DNA of 64,000 nt from Sphingobacterium olei (GTDB taxonomy: Bacteria > Bacteroidota > Bacteroidia > Sphingobacteriales > Sphingobacteriaceae), in NCBI RefSeq assembly GCF_005048855.1, contig NZ_SUME01000003.1, positions 1-64,000 of the forward strand, in the 5' to 3' direction. Below, piece after piece: positions 61,592 through 64,000 of this stretch; position 1 is the stretch's first letter, and each line of letters starts with the position of its first letter. Under the pieces are notes generated by a model that was not told the origin of the DNA, did no database searches, and saw only the letters and a list, made by a program, of their open reading frames with translations. Both the position numbers and the translations under genes were made by a program.

Positions 61592-64000
61592 ATGAAAACA
61601 AAACATACGTTTCAAATCTGCATCCTCATCAGTGCTTTTATACTGACAGTTTCTTCTGTTTATGCACAGAATGAGCCAAAACCAATTATTAATGCATCTT
61701 TAGCAGGGACGATCATTGACGCGCTTACGAAGGAGCCTATCTCCGGTGTAACCGTGCAGCTGGAGGCGGTAACCCATCAGGTAAAAACAGACCGTGATGG
61801 GAAGTTTCAATTCGTGACCGGACAAAAACTGCCTTTGACATTAAACGTATCATACGTGGGGTATGCAAGCCGAAAAGTAGTCGTTGAGACTTCGCCTACC
61901 GTGATAGAATTAACACCTAGTTCCACGGCTTTGGAACAGGTTTTGGTAACATCACGAAGAAGGACTGAACAGATTCAAGACATTCCGATTCCGGTATCGA
62001 TCGTTAGGGCGAGTACGATAGAAGATGCAGGAGCGTTTAATGTAGCCCGGATTAAAGAAGTGGTCCCTACCGTGCAATTATATTCTTCTAATCCGCGTAA
62101 CACGACGTTAAATATCAGAGGATTAGGTTCTACTTACGGTTTGACCAACGATGGAATTGATCCAGGGGTCGGTTTTTATTTAGATGGAGTTTATTTGGCA
62201 CGTCCCGCCGCAACCTCATTAGACTTTATTGACGTTGAGCAAATAGAGGTACTACGCGGACCACAGGGAACATTATTTGGTAAGAACACCACATCAGGCG
62301 CATTTAACATTACATCTCGTCAGCCCGAATTTACACCTAATGCAAATTTTGAATTGAGCTACGGTAACTACGGCTTTATACAGGCTAAAACCTCCTTAAC
62401 TGGTCCATTGGTCAAAGATAAGTTAGCTGCCCGCGTTTCCTTTTCAGGAACACAACGTGATGGAACATTATATAACGTCTACTCGGATCGGCAGATCAAT
62501 GATATCAATAATTTAGGTGTTAGAGGACAATTGTTATTCACGCCAAACGATAATTTGAAGATATTATTGGCAGGGGATGTCACGGCACAGCGTCCAGACG
62601 GCTATGGTTGGGGTGTCGCCGGTGTGGTCGAAAATCAGCGGTCTGAATATAGACAGTTTAATAGCATCATCAAGGATCTGGGATATGAAATTCCGTACAA
62701 AAGCGCCTTCGAAAGAAAGGTCGATCTGGATACCCGCTCAAAGGCAGATAACGAATTAGGTGGAGCATCATTAAACGTGGACTATAAAATAGGAAATGGT
62801 ACCTTGACTTCTACATCTGCATGGAGATATTGGAACTGGGTGCCATTAAATGATAGGGATTACCTCGGCGTGCCGGCCTATACCATCTCTGCGGGTAATT
62901 CGGTTCATGATCAATGGTCACAAGAGTTTCGTTATTCAGGCAATCTCAGTGAGAAGGTAAGTGGTGTAATAGGTGTGTTCGGATTGTGGCAGGATCTAAG
63001 AACAGATCCTGTACATACCGAAGAAGCGGGTGATGCGCTATGGCGATTTCAGCAAAGCAGTGCATCTCAGACACAATGGGCTCCAGGTTTGATCGATAAG
63101 GTAGGTATTCGTACGAAATACGGTATCAAGAGCACCAGTTTGGCCGTGTTCTCTCAAGTAGATTGGGCGATAACCGATAAATTGCATGTGTTGCCAGGAA
63201 TACGCTACAACTATGATAAAAAAGTAGCCAACTACGACCGGACGAAATACATTGATAACAATATCGAATACACAGCGGAGCAACTTGCTGCAGTAAACAG
63301 CATTTATTCCAATCAGACCTTCGATGTTAATGCGGATGCCGGAAATCTGTCGGGACAATTATCCTTGCAGTATAAATTTACACCAAATTACAATACCTAT
63401 GTTACTTATTCGAATAGTTATAAGCCAATAGGTATTAATGTCGGTGGGCTGCCGGTTATAGATGGGCAAGTAGCAACGGATTTAGCCGAGGTAAAACCGG
63501 AGTCCGTAAATCATGTGGAATTTGGCGTAAAAACTAACCCGAGCAGGAATTCCTTCCTAAACCTTACGGTGTATCAAACCAATATCACAGATTATCAAAC
63601 GCAGGTTCAAACACCAGATCCTGGTGTAAACAGAGGATATTTGGCGAATGCAGAAGAAGTTCGGGTAAAAGGATTTGAGTTAGATGGATCTATCCGACCT
63701 TGGAAGTTCCTTCGGTTGAATGGTGCTTTGGCTTATACTGATGGGAAATATGAGAAGTTTACGAATGCACCTGTTCCGTTAGAAGAAGTGGGCGGCGCAC
63801 AGGCATTCAAAGATATTTCAGGAGGTGAATTGCCTGGAATTTCTAAATGGTCTTGGACGCTGGCTGCAGAATTAACAACAAAAGGGAATTTTCTGAACTT
63901 ACAAGGGAATTACTTCTTGGGCACAGATCTTTTTTACCGTTCAAAATTTTCTTCCAGTCCATCCCCCTCGCAATACCTAAACATAGACGCATATGCTTTA
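61592..64000 (+). CDS. TonB-dependent outer-membrane receptor (3-prime end outside the window)
   Basis: The frame is open from ATG 61592 to the last base (803 codons). Signal peptide to about residue 26 (SVYAQ), a carboxypeptidase-regulatory-like domain (about 35-110; AGTIIDALTKEPISGVTVQLE), then VLVTSRRRTEQIQDIPIPVSIV and the plug (about 120-240; TTLNIRGLGSTYGLTNDG, VGFYLDGVYLARPAAT, VEVLRGPQGTLFGKNTTSGAFNI-like). Barrel strands follow. It is a siderophore-type receptor, not a SusC. The leader peptide with Cys/Met codons upstream suggests a sulfur compound as cargo, by inference only. Confidence 0.9.
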   Translation, partial: MKTKHTFQICILISAFILTVSSVYAQNEPKPIINASLAGTIIDALTKEPISGVTVQLEAVTHQVKTDRDGKFQFVTGQKLPLTLNVSYVGYASRKVVVETSPTVIELTPSSTALEQVLVTSRRRTEQIQDIPIPVSIVRASTIEDAGAFNVARIKEVVPTVQLYSSNPRNTTLNIRGLGSTYGLTNDGIDPGVGFYLDGVYLARPAATSLDFIDVEQIEVLRGPQGTLFGKNTTSGAFNITSRQPEFTPNANFELSYGNYGFIQAKTSLTGPLVKDKLAARVSFSGTQRDGTLYNVYSDRQINDINNLGVRGQLLFTPNDNLKILLAGDVTAQRPDGYGWGVAGVVENQRSEYRQFNSIIKDLGYEIPYKSAFERKVDLDTRSKADNELGGASLNVDYKIGNGTLTSTSAWRYWNWVPLNDRDYLGVPAYTISAGNSVHDQWSQEFRYSGNLSEKVSGVIGVFGLWQDLRTDPVHTEEAGDALWRFQQSSASQTQWAPGLIDKVGIRTKYGIKSTSLAVFSQVDWAITDKLHVLPGIRYNYDKKVANYDRTKYIDNNIEYTAEQLAAVNSIYSNQTFDVNADAGNLSGQLSLQYKFTPNYNTYVTYSNSYKPIGINVGGLPVIDGQVATDLAEVKPESVNHVEFGVKTNPSRNSFLNLTVYQTNITDYQTQVQTPDPGVNRGYLANAEEVRVKGFELDGSIRPWKFLRLNGALAYTDGKYEKFTNAPVPLEEVGGAQAFKDISGGELPGISKWSWTLAAELTTKGNFLNLQGNYFLGTDLFYRSKFSSSPSPSQYLNIDAYAL

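Overview
The window comes from a Bacteroidota chromosome, most likely Sphingobacteriaceae (Sphingobacterium/Olivibacter/Pedobacter-like). The evidence is two sigma/FecR/SusC/SusD loci, many lipoproteins with a Bacteroidota-type lipobox, promoters of the TTTG-N19-22-TAnnTTTG type, and DUF4843, PKD-like, BACON and DUF5107 proteins. No rRNA, tRNA, CRISPR array, transposase or prophage was seen.

Layout. 1-9.6 kb: plant-polysaccharide accessory genes. These are the tail of a GH105 unsaturated glucuronyl hydrolase, two secreted esterases (one CE7-like), a sugar:H+ symporter transcribed with a DUF5107/TPR protein, a divergent AraC regulator and an exported dienelactone-hydrolase-like protein. 9.7-22.8 kb: an ECF sigma/FecR-controlled SusC/SusD locus of unusual content. 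It has an exported AP-endonuclease-fold sugar isomerase, a BACON/beta-helix lipoprotein, a DUF218 (YdcF-like) protein with an extra C-terminal domain, and a phosphodiester-glycosidase (NAGPA) lipoprotein. 22.8-25.6 kb: an Lrp regulator divergent from an SDR epimerase and a short core-MetE-like methyltransferase. 25.9-29.8 kb: a GH105 and GH115 pair for glucuronic-acid-decorated glycans. 29.9-35 kb: nhaA with a structured leader, two small membrane proteins, a decayed GH43 fragment, a TauE/SafE permease and an ArsR-SRPBCC-DoxX-DUF4256 operon.

35-47.3 kb: a second sigma/FecR/SusC/SusD locus, with DUF4843, PKD-like, thioredoxin-like (TlpA) and S33 hydrolase genes and no glycosidase, so it probably takes up something other than a plain polysaccharide. 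47.5-53 kb: an MFS exporter, a Crp-family regulator and a TolC/HlyD/ABC-2 permease efflux operon that lacks an ATPase gene here. 53-54 kb: a 2-oxoglutarate/Fe(II)-type oxygenase, then a structured inverted-repeat element. 54.5-61.2 kb: a MarR-controlled fatty-acid beta-oxidation operon with the same order as fadN-fadA-fadE, interrupted by a four-helix-bundle (S23) gene inside TCTCA-type repeats. 61.2-64 kb: a palindromic operator, a 32-codon leader ORF ending in Cys/Met/Arg-rich codons, and a TonB-dependent receptor that runs off the window.

The most interesting signals are five. (1) The Cys/Met leader peptide with long-range RNA pairing ahead of the last TonB receptor, which looks like a sulfur-sensing uORF. 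(2) The NAGPA/DUF218/isomerase SusCD locus, a candidate phosphodiester-glycan utilisation system. (3) A perfect 16-bp hairpin buried in the signal-peptide codons of the TlpA gene. (4) The S23-bearing repeat cassette in the fad operon. (5) A family of palindromic operators and junction hairpins that divide the operons. All functional calls rest on reading motifs by eye; no database search was run.
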